From positions 1 to 6,577 of the forward strand of contig JALFYG010000267.1 of NCBI GenBank assembly GCA_022784805.1: a stretch of DNA of 6,577 bases, written 5' to 3'. Below the pieces are notes generated by a model. It did not search any database. It was not told the origin of the DNA and saw nothing but the letters and a program-made list of their open reading frames with translations. The position numbers were made by a program, and so were the translations under genes. Positions 5,397 to 6,577 of this stretch are shown piece by piece. How positions within the stretch are numbered: position 1 is the stretch's first letter; the number at the start of each line of letters is the position of its first letter. Source of the DNA: Spirochaetales bacterium. Its GTDB lineage: Bacteria; Spirochaetota; Spirochaetia; Sphaerochaetales; Sphaerochaetaceae.

Positions 5397-6003
5397 TTCT
5401 CTTTACGCTCCCTACCTTGATTCTGAATACAAGGACTTCACATCCCGCCTCTCAACCACGGACACTCTCCCAAGAGCCGGGATGAGAATTCCTATTCTCC
5501 GCCAGTTGGCGAAAGACTTTGATTGGAGAGAATACGAAATCAAGTGGCATGAGGATGTAATCTTAAAGGGTCTTGCCATCGGGTTATCGAAGCTGTCTCC
5601 AGAAGAAAAGATAGAGGAACTCAAGGCTCTCTTACCTTTCCTCTCTTCCTGGGACCAGACGGATATAATCGTCACAGTATTTAAAATCAAGAAGAAAAAC
5701 AGAGAGGTTTATCTTCCATTCTTCCTGTCCCTTTTGGAAGATGGACATGTATTTACAAAGAGACTCGGGATAGTGTGGTTGATGTCCAACAGGAAAGAAT
5801 TGAACAGGGACGAAACCTTGGAAAGGATCATCAATAGCGATGATGAAAGCGAGTATTATATCTCAATGGCTGTGGCCTGGGCTTTCTCATCATTCTATGC
5901 TGATGACCCGGAAATAAAGGATAAGCTAAATAAGCTTAGCCCAGGGACAAGAAGATTAGCTGAAAGAAAGATCAGGGAATCCAGGAGGTGTAAGCCGCTT
6001 TAG
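5386..6003 (+). CDS. AlkD-like DNA alkylation repair protein (HEAT-like repeat glycosylase)
   Basis: A 205-residue all-helical protein, slightly shorter than the about 230 residues of well-studied AlkD. The segment GMRIPILRQLAKDF (32-45) matches the family's G-V-R-x-P-x-L-R-x-[LI]-A-K motif, and the rest reads as stacked helical repeats. Residues corresponding to the Bacillus cereus AlkD active site can be placed: W89 and D93 in SSWDQTD (AlkD W109/D113, same spacing of 4), an Arg at 126 in the KRLGIVWLM helix, and W165 in MAVAWAFSSF (AlkD W187). AlkD removes N3- and N7-alkylated bases, including bulky ones, without base flipping. Here the catalytic Asp seems kept, so activity is plausible. 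It overlaps the LUD gene by 11 nt and ends tail to tail with the YitT-like gene, overlapping 4 nt. TTG start inferred from GGAGA; it could instead start at 5371 (210 residues). Confidence 0.85.
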   Translation: MVTDSLYAPYLDSEYKDFTSRLSTTDTLPRAGMRIPILRQLAKDFDWREYEIKWHEDVILKGLAIGLSKLSPEEKIEELKALLPFLSSWDQTDIIVTVFKIKKKNREVYLPFFLSLLEDGHVFTKRLGIVWLMSNRKELNRDETLERIINSDDESEYYISMAVAWAFSSFYADDPEIKDKLNKLSPGTRRLAERKIRESRRCKPL

Positions 6004-6577
6004 TCTTCTGCCACTGTCGTGTCTGCAATCTTTCTTAGAGGTGCAAAGCCCTTACCCAATACCCTATAAGCTTCTCCAACGTAAACAAAGGCAGTTGGAT
6101 CCTCTTGGTTGATGATTCTCAAGAGTCTCTGATATTGATGGTTCTGAACAAGAACCATTAGTATCTTGTGTTTCTTTCCTGTATAGAAACCTGTAGCCTC
6201 CCATACAGTTCCGCTCCTCTTCAGTTCATTGACTACTCTTTTTCCTATGGCGGCTATGTCGTCGGAGATTACATATACAGTCTTACTTCTTCTGGTTCCG
6301 ATACCGGTCAGTACATAGTTCACCATAAATGAAGAGCAGAACATACCGATGATGGAGAAGAGCATAGGCTGGAAGCCGATGAAGTATCCTGATGCCCCCA
6401 CGACCAAGCAGTTGAAGCAGAAGGAAACGGTGCCTACAGCAATCGGTGTGTAGTGGGCTATGGTCTGGGCGACTATATCTGTTCCACCGGTGTTACAACC
6501 ACTTTTCATCGTGATACCTATTCCAGTTCCAAGCAGTACTCCTCCGAAAATAGCGGAGAGAAGAATGTTTACAGGCT
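6000..6577 (-). CDS. YitT-family membrane protein with C-terminal DUF2179 domain (5' end beyond right edge)
   Basis: The minus frame is open from the right edge to TAA at 6000-6002, giving 192 codons and no N-terminus; the ATG at 6507-6509 is internal, because in-frame codons before it read NILLSAIFGGVLLGTGIGIT, a typical YitT membrane segment. It continues with the family motif TGGTDIVAQ (29-37 of the visible part), two more hydrophobic segments (about 46-68 and 70-92), then a soluble DUF2179-type domain from about 98 (TVYVISDD, ATGFYTGKKHKILMVLV, and DPTAFVYVGEAYRVLGKGF near the end). Full-length relatives have about 280-300 residues and 5-6 membrane helices, so about a third is missing. 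The family's substrate is unknown; the soluble domain resembles a ligand-sensing module. Its 3' end overlaps the AlkD-like gene by 4 nt, leaving no space for a terminator between them. Confidence 0.92.
   Translation of the reverse strand, partial: PVNILLSAIFGGVLLGTGIGITMKSGCNTGGTDIVAQTIAHYTPIAVGTVSFCFNCLVVGASGYFIGFQPMLFSIIGMFCSSFMVNYVLTGIGTRRSKTVYVISDDIAAIGKRVVNELKRSGTVWEATGFYTGKKHKILMVLVQNHQYQRLLRIINQEDPTAFVYVGEAYRVLGKGFAPLRKIADTTVAED

Overview
The window reads as ordinary chromosomal sequence of a moderately AT-rich anaerobic-type bacterium. A spirochaete (Treponema/Sphaerochaeta-like) is my best guess. It rests on the overall gene flavour, the TrkA segment TDSDEVNLVACGIA and an initiator tRNA gene without an encoded CCA end. 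This is inference; a Firmicute is not excluded.

Left part (1-1265), all on the minus strand: the N-terminal third of a small heat-shock protein (Hsp20) runs off the left edge. Upstream of it is a 234-base gene-free stretch with a leader that can fold and a nested inverted repeat. Next comes a two-gene unit: a cysteine-cluster protein of the YkgJ / CxxCxxCC family, followed after 12 nt by an unrecognised 79-residue protein.

Centre (1266-4278): a divergent AT-rich intergenic region separates that unit from trkA-trkH on the plus strand. TrkA is the cytosolic NAD-binding gating subunit and TrkH the membrane channel subunit of a low-affinity K+ uptake system. The two genes overlap by 11 nt, so they are probably translationally coupled. 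trkA has an odd start context that may mean a leaderless mRNA.

Right-centre (4279-4760): an initiator tRNA(fMet) gene lies on the minus strand with a near-consensus promoter and a plausible terminator, convergent with trkH.

Right part (4761-6577): a LUD-domain (LutC/YkgG-like) protein and an AlkD-like HEAT-repeat DNA glycosylase lie on the plus strand, again overlapping by 11 nt with a non-ATG start on the second gene. They meet tail to tail, with a 4-nt overlap, a minus-strand YitT-family membrane protein with a C-terminal DUF2179 domain that runs off the right edge.

I find no mobile element, CRISPR array, phage gene or convincing new multi-gene system. The points worth a second look are small: the trkA start, the nested repeat at 350-401, the divergent-region palindromes, the cysteine-rich LUD tail, and departures from usual motifs in TrkA and TrkH.
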